Shown here: positions 43,560 through 55,369 of the stretch, piece after piece
Position numbering within the stretch: the stretch's first letter is position 1
Layout: each line of letters begins with the position of its first letter
From: Dipteris shenzhenensis
Lineage: Eukaryota > Polypodiophyta > Polypodiopsida > Gleicheniales
Length of the DNA stretch: 64,000 bases
Direction: 5' to 3' (one strand)
Assembly: GCA_047967505.1 (NCBI GenBank)
Contig: CM106538.1
Notes under the pieces: generated by a model
What the model saw: only the letters and a program-made list of their open reading frames with translations
What the model was told of the DNA's origin: nothing
The model's database searches: none
Program-made: the position numbers and the translations under genes

Positions 43560-43990
43560 ATTCGTTATTTGACCCCCATGACCTTTTCCGAGTTTATGGA
43601 GAACTAAGGGACCAAAGAGTTCACATTCTCTTTGACCCGAGCATCGCTCACAATTTTGTGAACTATAAACTTGTGTAGAGGATGGGGCTGTCCATGACAC
43701 CTAGCGATCATATCTACGAGGTGCAGCTTTAAGCTAGGAAGCAGTTTTGGATCGTAAGGTCGACAGACTTTCTATTCGGATTCAAGACTACACAACTACT
43801 CTTACGTGCTATGTCATGCACTTGGAACATGTGGACTTGTTAATCGGAATAGAGTGGTAAAACCCACGATATTCAGATTGGATGGAAAGTTTATACACAC
43901 ACTTTTTTGGACAAGGACATCTGATTTTGTATTCAATGTGATATTATTCCCTCTTCTTAGGGACCTATTGTATCTACGATGCAGCTTTGG
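43560..43990 (+). pseudogene. Gypsy D protease
   Basis: VHILFDPSIAHNFVNYKLV corresponds to the retropepsin core (LIDSGATHNFI); DSG reads DPS. Frameshifts and stops follow (43677 TAG, 43730 TAA). The second half of the fold is barely visible. Confidence 0.65.
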
Positions 43991-44032
43991 AATATAATAA
44001 ACAATTCTCATTATGATGTGTATTAGTGTGTT

Positions 44033-45200
44033 TTGATTCCTCTTTTTTCATTTGTTGTCTTTGTTAATAACAAAAATGATTTAAGCGTGTTTGAACACCG
44101 TGAATTGAGAACGTTGTTAGATGATTTCATGGATGTATTCCTCGCACGACTTCCAGAAGATTTATCTTCAGAATGGGCAGTAGATCATCGCATAGATTTA
44201 GTACCTGGGGCTCAACCTATTAGTATTCCATCTTATAGGATGAGCCAACTCGAGGAGGATGAGTTAGCTTCACAACTACACGATTATTTGAATATGGGCT
44301 ATCGTTTGATAGACCGTTTGGATGGAGCAAAGTACTTCACTAAGATTGATTTGTGTACGGGATATCACCAAATCCGTATCTATTCTAAACACATAGATAG
44401 AACCGCTTTCTGAACTAGGTATGGCCACTACGAGTTTCTCGTATTACCTTTTGGTTTTACCAATGCTCCTGTTATCTTTAAGAAAATGATGAATGATTTG
44501 TTGAGAGATTATTTGGGCAAATTCGTTGTTGTGTTCTTAGATGGCATCTTGATATATAGGCGATCACTCGAGGATCACATTGGACACCTCTGGATTGTCT
44601 TAGTTATTTTAAGATAGCATAAGCTCTATGCCAAGATGAGTAAATGTGACTTCTTTATGAAGGAGATCATTTACTTAGGACACAAGATTTATTCTGAAGG
44701 TAGTAACATTGATCTAGATCGTATCCAGAAGGTTTTGGAATGGCCCATCCCTCACACTGTGAAACAACTTCGTTCTTTCCTAGGATTTACGATCTTTCTA
44801 TGGAAGTCTGTGCGTGATTATTCACACATCATGGCACCCTTGACCAACATATTAAAAGGTCATGGACGCAGGTCTACCCAGCTGATCTCTTGGAATGATG
44901 CATTGAACACGGCTTTTGAAACCTTGAACCTAATTATCAAGGAAGCTCTTGTTCTTGCATTACCCAATCCTACCCGGCCTTATGTTTTAGAGGCCGATGC
45001 GAGTCATTTTGCGATTGGAGCAGCTTTATTCCAAGAGGGTAGACCTGTAGCTTTGAAAGTAAAAAGCTAGACGACACCCAATATTGTTGGCCCACACTAG
45101 ACAAAAAACTATATGCAGTTGTGTATGCTCTAAAGGTTTGGAGACACTACTTGTATGGTTCCAAGTTTCTTGTATTGATAGATCATCAATCAATCAAGTA
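44033..45200 (+). pseudogene. Gypsy D reverse transcriptase and RNase H start
   Basis: ELRTLLDDFMDVFLARLPED, DHRIDLVPGAQPISIPSYRM, then after LNMGYR an abrupt jump to [16 protein letters not shown]. About 40-45 residues of RT fingers (the KKKDG-x-R-x-C-x-DYR part) are deleted in frame. [17 protein letters not shown] follows. The active site reads FLDGILIY, second Asp to Gly. KCDFFMKEIIYLGHKI and FLGFTIFLWKSVRDYS are the connection. RNase H starts VLEADASHFAIGAALFQEG. Confidence 0.88.
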
Positions 45201-45550
45201 TGTGTGTGAGGTTGGAATTGAGGGGAAGGAATGCTAGATGGACAGAGTTAATGCATGATTTTGATTTTGAAATACGTTATCGAAAGGGTTCCATGAATAG
45301 TGTGGCGGATGCCTTAAGTCGAGTCAAGTTTGTAAATGCTATGTCATTTATGAAAATATCCTCCGACCTATTTCAATCCTTGAGAGGGCTTTGCGCAACT
45401 GATATTCATTTCAGTTCTTTTTGGCAGAAGGTCCAAGATGGGAGCTCCATGGTTGACCATGACTCAGGGATTGTGCCACCTACGGTACAAGCGGCGGAAG
45501 GTCAGTGGATGATTAGGAACGGCTTACTGTTCCTTAGAGGAGGGGAAGTA
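45201..45550 (+). pseudogene. Gypsy D RNase H end, integrase missing
   Basis: IRYRKGSMNSVADALSRVKF is the RNase H C-terminus. A 133-codon frame continues through the N-terminal integrase approach (GQWMIRNGLLFLRGG) and then enters the LTR, so a deletion removed the integrase core. Confidence 0.8.
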
Positions 45551-45706
45551 TGCCATGTGAACGGATTGGTATCTGACGTGTACTGGGGTACACAAGACTA
45601 GCTCAGGTAGCCTGGGGAGGCTTAGGGTTAGGCATGCTTGATTATTGGGTTGAGTGGCAAGGGTATGAATCAACTAGAGGTCTTTGTTATTTTTTGTGCA
45701 TTGGGC
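45551..45706 (+). repeat. 3' LTR start of gypsy D
   Basis: TGCCATGTGAACGGATTGG and the next ~150 bases match 42587-42745. The LTR probably continues to the right, but the 5' copies are too short to show where it ends. Confidence 0.75.
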
Positions 45707-46569
45707 TCGAGTCTGTATAATGGGCCCAGAGGTTTAGTTCTCAGAGAGCCAAGGGGAGCAAGTCTAGTTCCTTAGTGCTAGGTCTGATCCTGGATTGAGT
45801 CGCGAACACGCGCCTACATCTTAGCATAGCCCCAAGTCCTTGTAGCAGATCCAAGGCCTCTAGGTGCCACTTGGTGGTATGGGACACTTAGGTTGGTCAA
45901 GATCTGGTTGGGATTTCGTGCCAGTAGCTCAGCTCGTGGCTTGGAGGGGACGTCTCCTGATTCAAGATCGTATCCCATAGGTGTCATGGTTGGGTGGTGA
46001 GCAGCTTGCTCATATTTCTCACGTTTGTTGTGTTCTTGTGTTTGCTTGCAGAGTTTGCTTGCAGATCAGAGATTTCAGCAGTGCTAGGGTCATGTCAGTC
46101 TGGGAGGATCAGCCTATCGGCTGATAGGGAGTACTCAAGCCAAGTGTTCTAGAAGTGCGACAGACATAGGAGTACAACCTATTTTATAAGTACAGGGGTC
46201 CATGCTTTGGTGGTATAGTGGACTTGTCTTTTGTGTTGTGTCCATCGCTTGCAAGGAATTTTATTCTGTTGGTTCTACATCTCTCTCATGAGCATTGTCT
46301 ATTTATTTGTTTGTACATGTATGTTGAGCACACTAAGGAAAGAAGTTCTGGGCTCCACATAAGCACCACCATGTGACTTCCTAGGCTACACATAATCTCT
46401 CTTCTCATGTGTGTACCCTTTGTTGTGGTTAGTTCTAACAGGAAGTACTAATAGGATGTAATGTACTAGGTTGTCGCTTTGTCTACCAAAGACAACTGGG
46501 TAGAGCTTTAATAAAGAAGCTTCTTGTGCACTCTCCAACATTGACGCTGATTGCTAAGACATCGAAGCC
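45707..46569. other. Probable continuation of the gypsy D LTR, otherwise unassigned
   Basis: No gene is recognised. It contains GTCTGTATAATGGGCC near 45711, possibly a TATA region of the same LTR. Confidence 0.4.
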
Positions 46570-47170
46570 CACATGCCAATCCAAGTGCGTCATCTAGCCT
46601 CGGGGTACCATTTGAAGCCAAATCAACCCCCCCATGTGAGGGCTTCCTTTGATGCAATGATTAAACCTATTGATTTGTTCCAATTGATCTTGGCTCCAGA
46701 TTCCCAGCATAGTCCTCCAAAAATCACCTCACTTGTTCTAGGTGGCGGTAGTGACCTCTACATAGAGGGCCATGTTATCTGGGAACTTTAGTCCAAGAGC
46801 TCCTCTTGCCGAATTGACAGGTGCATCCTAGCCAAGACGGCCTCTTGCAACTTAAGGAAGTCACCCAATGTCTCGACCATAAACAAAAATAGAGAAGGTG
46901 CCAATGGGCAGCCCTACCTTATTGACTAGGAGAGAGAGAGCTTCCTAGTATGACCTGAAATCAACATCTCGCTAGAGTTGCCTACACAGTGCCAAGATTT
47001 TGTGTACCCTATGTTCCGAGAAGGCCAGTCTCCTCATGCTCCCTTCCAAGAAGCCCCAATCCACTCTGTCTTGCCTTCTTGAAATCCAAGATAAGAATTG
47101 CCATGGGTTGAGACTCGTGTTGTGCTCACTTGGAGGCCTCCCTAAAAGTAAAGACAACGTCTAGAATACT
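46570..47170 (-). pseudogene. LINE reverse transcriptase fragment (minus)
   Basis: Minus strand from 47157: DRVDWGFLEGSMRRLAFSEH then RVHKILALC matches the plant LINE RT palm after the first catalytic block (DF-x-KAYDRV-x-W-x-FL). Further down VGLPIGTFSIFVYG and GALGLKFPDNMALYVE follow the next RT motifs. The F/Y-x-DD site is not seen intact. It faces a related plus-strand fragment at 47340-47480. Confidence 0.7.
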
Positions 47171-47339
47171 CTTCTTTGTGAATGGACCATGTGTGCTTGC
47201 CATGGATGATGTCGAGAGGTGCAGGTGCAATAGCAAGCTCAAGCCTTGGCCAACATCTTGTATATGGTACCTAGGCTGCCACTATTGAATGATGCCATTG
47301 TCCAATGTTTGTCCTATCTCCCCCATTTGGGATTTGGCA

Positions 47340-47480
47340 TGTCCATTTGCGGGCAAGAGACTCATGTAGCTATCTAGAATTAAAAATTAGGAATGCCTAT
47401 GATAGGGTGGATTAGATCTTGCTGGAGGGCATGATGAGAAGATTGGCTTTCTCAGCTAGGTGGACTAGAAGAACGGCAAC
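47340..47480 (+). pseudogene. LINE reverse transcriptase fragment (plus)
   Basis: RNAYDRVD-stop-ILLEGMMRRLAFSARW at about 47388-47452 is the same RT motif as the minus-strand piece, diverged. It is short and contains a TAG in place of the Trp after RVD. Confidence 0.6.
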
Positions 47481-48591
47481 CCTTTAAGTAGGCAGCTCTA
47501 AGTAGATGCTTCTGGTGGGTCACATGAGCCTTCACTTGTCTTCTTTCGTATTGGCTCTAGTGTGATACTACAACTAGTCTCTTGGAAAATTTTGTGGCTC
47601 TAGATGATCACATGCTTGACTTGCTACAATGGTAGAGGATTAGAGTGATGGGAAGATTTGGCAAGCTTTGCGCCATAGAGCTTTACCTACCAAGAGGGGA
47701 GTTTGTACAATGGCAGTTTTGGTAGTGGAAGGCCGTCCCCTTAGGGAGGTGCTGTGGGACCTAGGGGAGTGGTTTTGGTTTACATAAATAGAATAGTTTA
47801 TGGAGAGTATGCAAGTCCCTTTCTCTCTTACATCACTTGTATGGGTGGATGCCAGCAACCGCTCCTTGTACACCATCCTGTGAGAGGATAGTTGATGAGG
47901 AGGGATGACACTATCATTGTTGCACAATGGGAGTATCATGAGTTGATCTCAATAGACACAAGGGATTTGGCTATGCGCACTCATAGGACAATTGAGGCAC
48001 ATTTGACCAAGTCGTCACTTGGGGGATGGGAACTTGGATTTAAGATGGGAGGCATGTGTTTCACATAAAGATGGTGTGTTTCACTTATGTGGTGAGGGGG
48101 GAGGCGGTTACACAGTAGGTGATAAATGATGCAACTGTCCCCTCTAGGTGCTTCTTCTAGAAGAGAGTGTATGGGAGATTTATGTAAGCATCATTGCTTG
48201 GAACATGTGGCTAGCTTGTTGCTGCAAGCTAGCAATTGGAGGGTAGAAGATCTAATCAGTTCTCCTTCTTGCAAGACTTGTATTTAATATTCCCTACTTG
48301 GCATCTTAGCATAGTAGTGGCTATGATTTGCAAAAAGTTTTTGCGACTGTTTGCATTAGTTCACAACAAGCAAGTTTGGCTATGAAGGGTCCACTTAGAT
48401 TGGAGTCTAGTACCTTCGTGGTTGTGTTTTATCACTTGTTTTATTAGCACTGCCCTGCTAGGGGCAAGCTATAACAATGAGAAAGTTGCTTTCTAAGGTG
48501 CTCATCTAAAGCGCACTTTCTAAGCGTGGATTTTACACTGCAAAGCAAACTTTCCAAAACAAGATTACAATCAAAACAGAAGTCTCGATTA

Positions 48592-48594
<3 letters not shown>
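47481..48594. other. Unassigned stretch
   Basis: Possible distal LINE sequence at 47480-48200, but no motif supports it. No gene is recognised. Confidence 0.35.
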
Positions 48595-48627
<33 letters not shown>

Positions 48628-48738
48628 TCCTGTCCTCTCTCTCTCTCTCTCTCTCCCTCTCTCCCTCCCTCCCTCCCTCCCTCTCTGTCTCTCTGTCTCT
48701 CTCTCTCTCTGTCTCTGTCTGTCTATCTGTCTGTCTCT
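48595..48738. repeat. CT / CCCT / CTGT microsatellite
   Basis: A compound simple-sequence repeat of CT, CCCT and CTGT. ORFs through it are low complexity. Confidence 0.97.
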
Positions 48739-48840
48739 TTGCTGCAGGTGTTACTGAAACCATTGTTCTATTTAAAGTAGAGATGGGCACTAGTAAGTTG
48801 GTTGTAGCTCATTTCTAGAACTCACAGCATTTTGCCGTTG

Positions 48841-49345
48841 CAAAGACCATTTGGGATTGCTCCAAAAAATGGTATTGCTGCTGAGGATGATCAATTCAAG
48901 GGAAATAAGATCATTGAACATAGAAGGAATTCTACCATCCAGCTCATTGAAACTCAAATCCAGAGATCTTCCTAGCTATAGAGGAAAAGTTTATGTATCT
49001 AAGATGTTGAAACCTTGCAAAACCGTCCCACATTGTGAATTCGAGTTCTGAGTCAACGAGAGAGATAGCATCGACCCAACTTATTGACCTCGTTACAAGT
49101 ACAATAGTTTTCTCTAGTATTGGACGCTCATGAAGTGAGAACCCCTTAGGATCGTTCTCCACGACGTTACTTTTGAAGTCCAAGAGTATATCCACATCCG
49201 CAGCAAGTGCTGGAGGGAATGGGCGTACAAGAAACAACAATGAGAGAATATGGCAGCAGATAGTCGGAATGCGGCATAAGGCCATTCCGGTTAAATTATT
49301 TAGGACCAAGATAGAGTAATCTTGAGAGACGGAATTGAGCTCCAA
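48841..49345 (-). pseudogene. LRR receptor-like N-terminal fragment
   Basis: Minus strand: MALCRIPTICCHILSLLFLV (about 49286) is a signal-peptide-like segment; AADVDILLDFKSNVVENDP matches the LRRNT_2 opening (D-x-x-x-LL-x-FK-x-x-x-x-DP) of LRR receptor kinases. After a frameshift, VDAISLVDSELE and LRYINFSS follow the leucine-rich pattern. From 48960 to 48841 an open segment reads DLSFNELDGRIPSMFNDLIS and then LELIILSSN, a clear plant LRR (LxLSxNxLxGxIP). The kinase and the rest of the repeats are absent, so this is a host gene relic. Confidence 0.68.
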
Positions 49346-52300
49346 CAATATGAAGAAACAAGGTCGATGGTGTCTGTAGGTAATTTCTTGGTTTTAAACG
49401 GAGTGACATTGTTGGGTGTAAGAGTGTGTAGATAAATCCTTGAGTGGTACATTTGATGCAAAGGTAGGGTATTATCGCTGATGCTTTTGGCTTAGCAACT
49501 AGAAGATTCATTAGCTTGGATGCACTTCTCGAATAGCTCTCCAAAAACAAAGGTTCTGTAGACCAGTCTCTCGGGTCACTTTAACTTCCAACGTTTTCCC
49601 CAGTACCACCTTCATGAATTTATTTGGCTACTTATTCAATCACAAAGTGATGTGACTACATAAGGTGCTAGACTCTGTAAACATTGCGCACGACCTGTGA
49701 GCAGTGCTACTTATGGATTTCTTCAAGCAATACGCTTAGCTTTGGGCATGCGAGAATCTCAAATTGCTGTCGTCGCAAGTAGGAGGTGGTTGCAACAGCA
49801 GCAGGACTAACACGACCAAGAGGGAGACAGCCAGAAACAGCGAGCTACAAGTTGTAGAAGAAGCTCAATTCCCTAGATGAGCTTGAAAGACATCGTGGAG
49901 AAGTATCCTGCAAGTAGAACTTGGTTTGAAGCTTTCAAGCTGTGAAACAACACCCTAGGTGACAGTTTGAGCTATAAGGGAGGCTGTGTCCATGCACACG
50001 AGCAATGGCTGCACAATGGCAGCTGATGGTAGCACAGAACCTGTGCCACTAGCTTTAGACTTCAAACTTGAGGGTTAGGACTGGGATAAGCTTGTTCAGA
50101 GCATTCAAAAACTCGTACAAAATGGGATACAATCCATACCTACCATGTTTGTTCATCCTTGATTGGACAGGCCGTAGAGAGAGATGACCTAATAGAGCAT
50201 TCACATCACTACGAGCCAAACAGCAAAGTAATGGTGCAAATAGCCTCAACGTGTGACATATTTAACCACTCGCTTCGACCTGGTTTTGATGCAACAAGTG
50301 AACAAGGTTGGTGAGGATGAGAAGCTACTCTTTATGACATTTAGTCATATTTAAGGGCAGTGCACTCCGCACCCTGTGCCTCTTGTTTTTATATTTGTTG
50401 GATGCCTCTTGTGGTCTTCCAGCTCCTAATTTTGGTGAGGCAAGGAAATTCAATTGAGAAAAATAAAAGCATTTGAAAGTTCAAGTGCAACTTGGTGCAT
50501 GGAAACTTTCAAAGGCAACTTGCCGCATGCAAGATTTGGAGCATTGTTGAAGGTAAAAATCACATTATGAGTTATTTAACTTTTATTTTCATTGTAGAAA
50601 TTTGGACTTTAGAACAACTTGTACGATTGGATATATTCTAGTCTTACAAAGGTATATTTTCAAGAATAATAGAATAAAGCGGATGCAATTGCTATTATCA
50701 TCTTGACGATCATTCATGTTTAGAATGTTGCTACTTCTACAAACTTTGAATCGTGCTGAACGGTATGTACAAGAAGATGAATCCCATACATATATTTGAT
50801 CATCTAGATGAATTCCACACTGTATGCATAGGAGAGGGAGAGCATGCTATACATCATCTCATGAAAGGTCAAACATGACCAGCTAGTCGCAATTGGTGAG
50901 TTTGCTTAACCCCAATGTCGGTTTGAAGACCAAGACTCGACATAAGACTATGTAGCTAAAGAGCCTTTGGTTGGCCATTTTTGAAGCTTTTGGTTTAGAA
51001 ACTATTGTGCATGTTCTTGCTAAACACAAGTTTCGATTAATCATGTGGTGAATTCTTAGGAAAACATGATGTGGCAGTGATATTCTACCCAAATTTTTTC
51101 ATTTGGTTGATTTTTTCAAAATTTTCAAATTATGAATTTGTAATTTTCCACTTGAGTAGAATGGGGGGCCCTATTTGATCCACAAATGAGGAGGGGCTTT
51201 GCCAATGTCAATTCCTCCACAAATTTAATCACAAGGCCTCCCCATTCTAATGGAAAGGGCTCTTTTGAGCCCAAATCTAACCTAATGGGAACATTCGTGA
51301 AATGTCTTAGGTCACACATTTAGAGTGTGTAAATCGGCCTCAAATCAACAAGCTTGTGGTAAGGGTCACCTCTATGTCTTTTTCTGTGTGTAAGGATTTG
51401 CATTTTACATTGATTTCATCTAAGTTTTTGAACTCTTTCACCCATTCCCTTGCTTCTTGACACTCTTTGTCAAATCATTGGTTGCACAAAGATACACATT
51501 TATAGCTCATGCTATAGCAAAACATTATTCAATGTAGAATTTCTACAAGGTTGATCCATTTTTCCTGGAAGGAATCTCTTTGCTAATGCTTGATGAGTTT
51601 GGCATCCATGAGATGGGCATAGATGGTAGCTTTGAATCCATTCTCAACTTGAGGGTCCCTTTTGTTACCTTATGGCCACCACTATCACGCTAAATTGATT
51701 GTGTGTGTGCACACGCATGCTTGCGTACATGCGTGTGTGTTGTCATTGGTTGGCAGAAGGAGTAGATTCTCGTTCTCGAATGACTCCTTTTGTAGCCTAG
51801 ATCTATAATATGTAATGGGCTAGTCTTGCATATGCTCATTTGTGTATGCACTCAAAAATTGGTGTTTATCATGCTTTTATTTGTGGTCAATCTAAAGAAG
51901 CTCCTCAAGATAAATAATATTGGAAGTGCATAATCATCTAAGAATATGAGTGAATCTCTTTGATTGCTTATCGATGATTGATTGTAGATCTATGTGGGTC
52001 AACTTTGATGGAATTACTTATGCTCACTAACACTAGTGACCTTATTAATGAGATACTTCATTATCCTTAAAAGTAGAGAAAATGGACATTATAAAATTCA
52101 ATTGAAAGATTCTTTTGTGAGATGCATTCATTTCATTGTCTATGAATTTGGTCTTGCTGTCTCATTCATTCTATATGCAACCCACCTTCTCCATTTCTAG
52201 TAGCCACAACAACAAGTGATTTGGTGTTTCACTCCATTTGGATAATGTCTAAGACATTGTGAAAATCTAAGAGATAAGAACACGATATATTGTAGTCCTT

Positions 52301-52480
52301 TAAATTCATTTTTATGAGTACTTTTCAAAAAAAAATAAAAAGTAAGCTATTTTTTAAAGTTTTTAAAAGCAAATGAAACTAAAATTATATATAAAGCAAA
52401 TGAAAATAAAAGTAGAAAATTTAACGTGATATCTTATAGAGACTTTCATGTCTTCGCCGTCCTTGCATACTATAACCATG

Positions 52481-52517
<37 letters not shown>

Positions 52518-52977
52518 TGAAAGTTAAAAGAGCATCATGAGACATTTACTACAATGAAACTTACAAAAGAGAATTATGAGACACTTAATATAATTAAGTG
52601 TCCACTTAAAAAGAATTATAAATGTCCATGTCTACAAGAGGATCAGGAGCCACAGGTAGTGATCTAAGTGTGGACAACTTTACTCTTGTAGATCTTTGAT
52701 ATATATTGTCAAGCTAGGACCACCACAAAAAGGAATATCGGCTTGGGTCATGCTGTGAAAGCCTATATAGCATGTGCAAGCATTCTTATGTTTAAAATAG
52801 CCCAATAAAGTATTTTTTATTAACTAACATTAACTAACTTTCATAATGTGGGCACCTTGGGCTTGGAGAAGATGTGTATATGCAACATCTTGTGCTTTAG
52901 GAGGTCCAAATTATCAAGACTAAAGTGTCTCGTGTTGTTTGGTTTCAAATTCATATCTTTGATTCCATTGCATAGTT
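49346..52977. other. Long stretch with no recognised gene
   Basis: No domain was identified on either strand. It includes a GT-rich/CACACGCATGC region near 51690-51745 and a CT microsatellite at 52485-52514. AT-rich runs lie around 52330-52420. ORFs of 60-84 codons here lack motifs. Confidence 0.5.
52485..52514. repeat. CT microsatellite
   Basis: About 15 CT dinucleotides. Confidence 0.95.
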
Positions 52978-53287
52978 TAGGACATAGTATGAGAGCCTAG
53001 CATTACTAATCATTGGATGTTCTTGTGCCCTGTTAATCATGTCCGTACAAAAGAGGAATCTTTGGAAGGACTAGACACACCAACACCAGAAGGCATCTAC
53101 GGAAGGACCAAACCCAACTCCACAGGATATTAGGAGATAGTATGTGAGCCTAGTATTATTAATTTGTTGGATGTTCTTGTGCCCTGCTAATCATGTCTAT
53201 ACAAGAGAGGAATCTTTGGAAGGACCAAACCCCATCAACACTAAAAGGCATCTATGGAAGGACTAAACCCAACCCTGTGGGATATTA
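52978..53287. repeat. ~153-bp direct tandem duplication
   Basis: Units starting TAGGACATAGTATGAGAGCC (52978) and TAGGAGATAGTATGTGAGCC (53131) are about 90% alike. They carry ATGTTCTTGTGCCCTG and GGAATCTTTGGAAGGAC. Confidence 0.85.
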
Positions 53288-53410
53288 AATCAGATTATTG
53301 TTGTAAACCCTTGTAGAGGTCTTTAATGTAAACAACCATTTAGGATTTAATCCTTGTACGCCCAAAATTCTAATATTATGAAAGAGGGAATGTTAGCCAA
53401 GTGAGTGAGG

Positions 53411-53604
53411 ATATCTTGAAAAGCACTCAATTATAAGGGTTCACATCGATACTCTATAAATCTCTTTGTGTTATAGTCGTGATAGCTATCTTAAAAAGTG
53501 CTCAGTTACAAGGGTTCACTATTCATCAACTATCTTAAAACACGCTCAGTTACAAGGCTTCACTATTCATCCTCTGTAAATCTCACTATGTTATAGTCGA
53601 CAAT
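53411..53604. repeat. Imperfect 45-75-bp tandem repeats
   Basis: Three units share GCTCAGTTACAAGG-TTCACTATTC-like sequence; two also carry CTGTAAATCTC and GTTATAGTCG. They lie just after the 153-bp repeat and may be part of one LTR. Confidence 0.6.
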
Positions 53605-53782
53605 CCATTGCCTCAAAGTCATACAATTATTCTATTGGATCAATTGTATCCAAATCTAAAATAGAATGCACAAAGTATAGTTCACTTCTACAAACTAAGT
53701 ACTTTCTATTATTTCTTTCTCTTGTCTTTTCCATGAGATTCTGTGTTGTATTTCTTATCTGTAACATAATGTTTTTCAAGTT

Positions 53783-55330
53783 TTAAAATGATCTAATGTT
53801 TGAACAGACATGCAACTCCATTAGCAGAGTAAAATCCCGTATAACACTTTGGAAAAGTTTACGCATATTCATCAACTGACACTTCTGATCCATCCAACCT
53901 AAATTTTCTAGAACATGGATGGGGTTCTTTTCCTCTTGGCACCTCACTTGGAAGGCCTTATGCAAGTCATCATATGTGTTGATGTGCGCCTTACCATATT
54001 ATGCCACCCAGACTATTGCTACTTTTTGAAGTGTTGAAATGAGTGTCTCCTTTTTCAAGGCCCCCTATGTTGCAGCTAAAGCATTAACTTGCCATGCATT
54101 TAAAAAAAAAATAACATGGGCATCAATAACATCCAATGACCACCCAAAAAACTTGGGGTACTTTATCATCATGGATGGAACATAGCGATGGGACTATACA
54201 GGTGGAGGATATAGTGGTGGAGATGGGATTGCTATAGATACATCCATAGAAAAACGAGAGGGGGATGTAAAAGAATCGTCAGTGGAGTCATTTTGGGATG
54301 AAGCACTACCACTTGTATTGTCCCTCAATTGGAGTGTACAGCACCATGTTGCTCAACCCTGCGGGGATAGCGCTTGTTACGTGCAAACATCCATTCGAGT
54401 TATTTTTTCAATCATGTGTGCCCTTGACTTAGACTCTTGAGATTGTGGAGGGGAACTTGCACTGTCACTAGCTCCCTTATCCTCTGAATCCTTCTCACTT
54501 TCCTTGTCCTCGGCACTTTGCTCCTTTGTGCCAAATGGACTTGCTCCAACACCAAGTGCAGGGGAAGTTTTTGGACATTGCACTTCTCCTAAGATCAACT
54601 TGTGGTTTAGCATGTAGAAATGGGGTCCGAGCTTGCAATGCACTCGGCCCTGGCTAACAGCTTTAGCTATTAGCTTGAATGTTTTGTTAAAGGTAGTTAG
54701 AAAATCTGACTCTTGTGCATCCTCGTTAAGTAGTAATCATCCAAGCGATGTGCTAGAGAGGCACATATCTGAAGCTCTTCTTCAACCCTATGAACTCAGA
54801 GATGAAACGATAGAAAGTGCGAAGGCCACATCAGGGGACTTGCTAATTAGATAACTGTGTGATGATAAGTAATTTCCCTCGTCACATTACTCATCACACT
54901 TGTCATTGTCTTCTAGTGCACTTGGTGTTTCCGGATTCACCAATCGGAAAATTTCCCCCAATAGTGCTGTGCATAGCCAAACATGTACTCCTTGGACAAT
55001 GATGCTACGAGCTTTTGGATTGTAAGAGTCTAGGATCTCTTCTATAAGTGCTTCATCCCAAACGTCAGCCCCATGGAATCTTTGTGAAGTGAAGTAGACG
55101 CTTGGTCTTCAAAGTCTCCTCTTCAAAACCTCATTTGAGAAATCTGTGATTGGCTGAGGAGGAGCAACCCACAAAGTCACTTCTATTGGATTGTTCGGGG
55201 TGTGCATTACTCCATGATAAGGAAGATGGTGTGAATGAAGATGAATGAAGGTGGAAGTGGGAGAAAAGGAAAAGGAAACATAGAGGGAGATGGGAGCAAC
55301 AAAAAAGGCAAATCAAGAGCAATAGAGTAG
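53783..55330 (-). pseudogene. Retroelement gag-like region (minus)
   Basis: Minus strand. The open block at 53965-53783 starts MHKAFQVRCQEEKNPIHVL, preceded at 54200-54000 by YPKFFGWSLDVIDAHVIFFL and WQVNALAATWGALKKET, a retrotransposon-gag-type spacing. Upstream, 54643-54377 is acidic/Ser-rich, and around 55090-54920 DVWDEALIEEILDSYNP and IIVQGVHVWL loosely recall the N-terminal domain found on some plant retroelement polyproteins. The assignment is tentative. Confidence 0.4.
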
Positions 55331-55369
55331 GAGGCGAATGCTATTGTAAGTGTAGATGATGAATAACAG

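Larger units (their letters stand above)
42873..45550 (+). mobile_element. Ty3/gypsy element with internal deletions (gypsy D)
   Basis: Gag end, protease, RT, RNase H and an RNase H/integrase junction in order, between LTR fragments. Primer site, most of gag and nearly all of integrase are missing. A purine tract (about 45536-45550, GGAGGGGAAGTA) precedes the 3' LTR. Features of decay: a 172-bp tandem duplication, an RT deletion, and active-site changes. Confidence 0.82.

Noticed and set aside
49740-50350. Possible gene in the ORFs near 50055-50249
   Set aside because: Short minus-strand frame without motif, neighbours are non-coding, and no splice structure could be supported.
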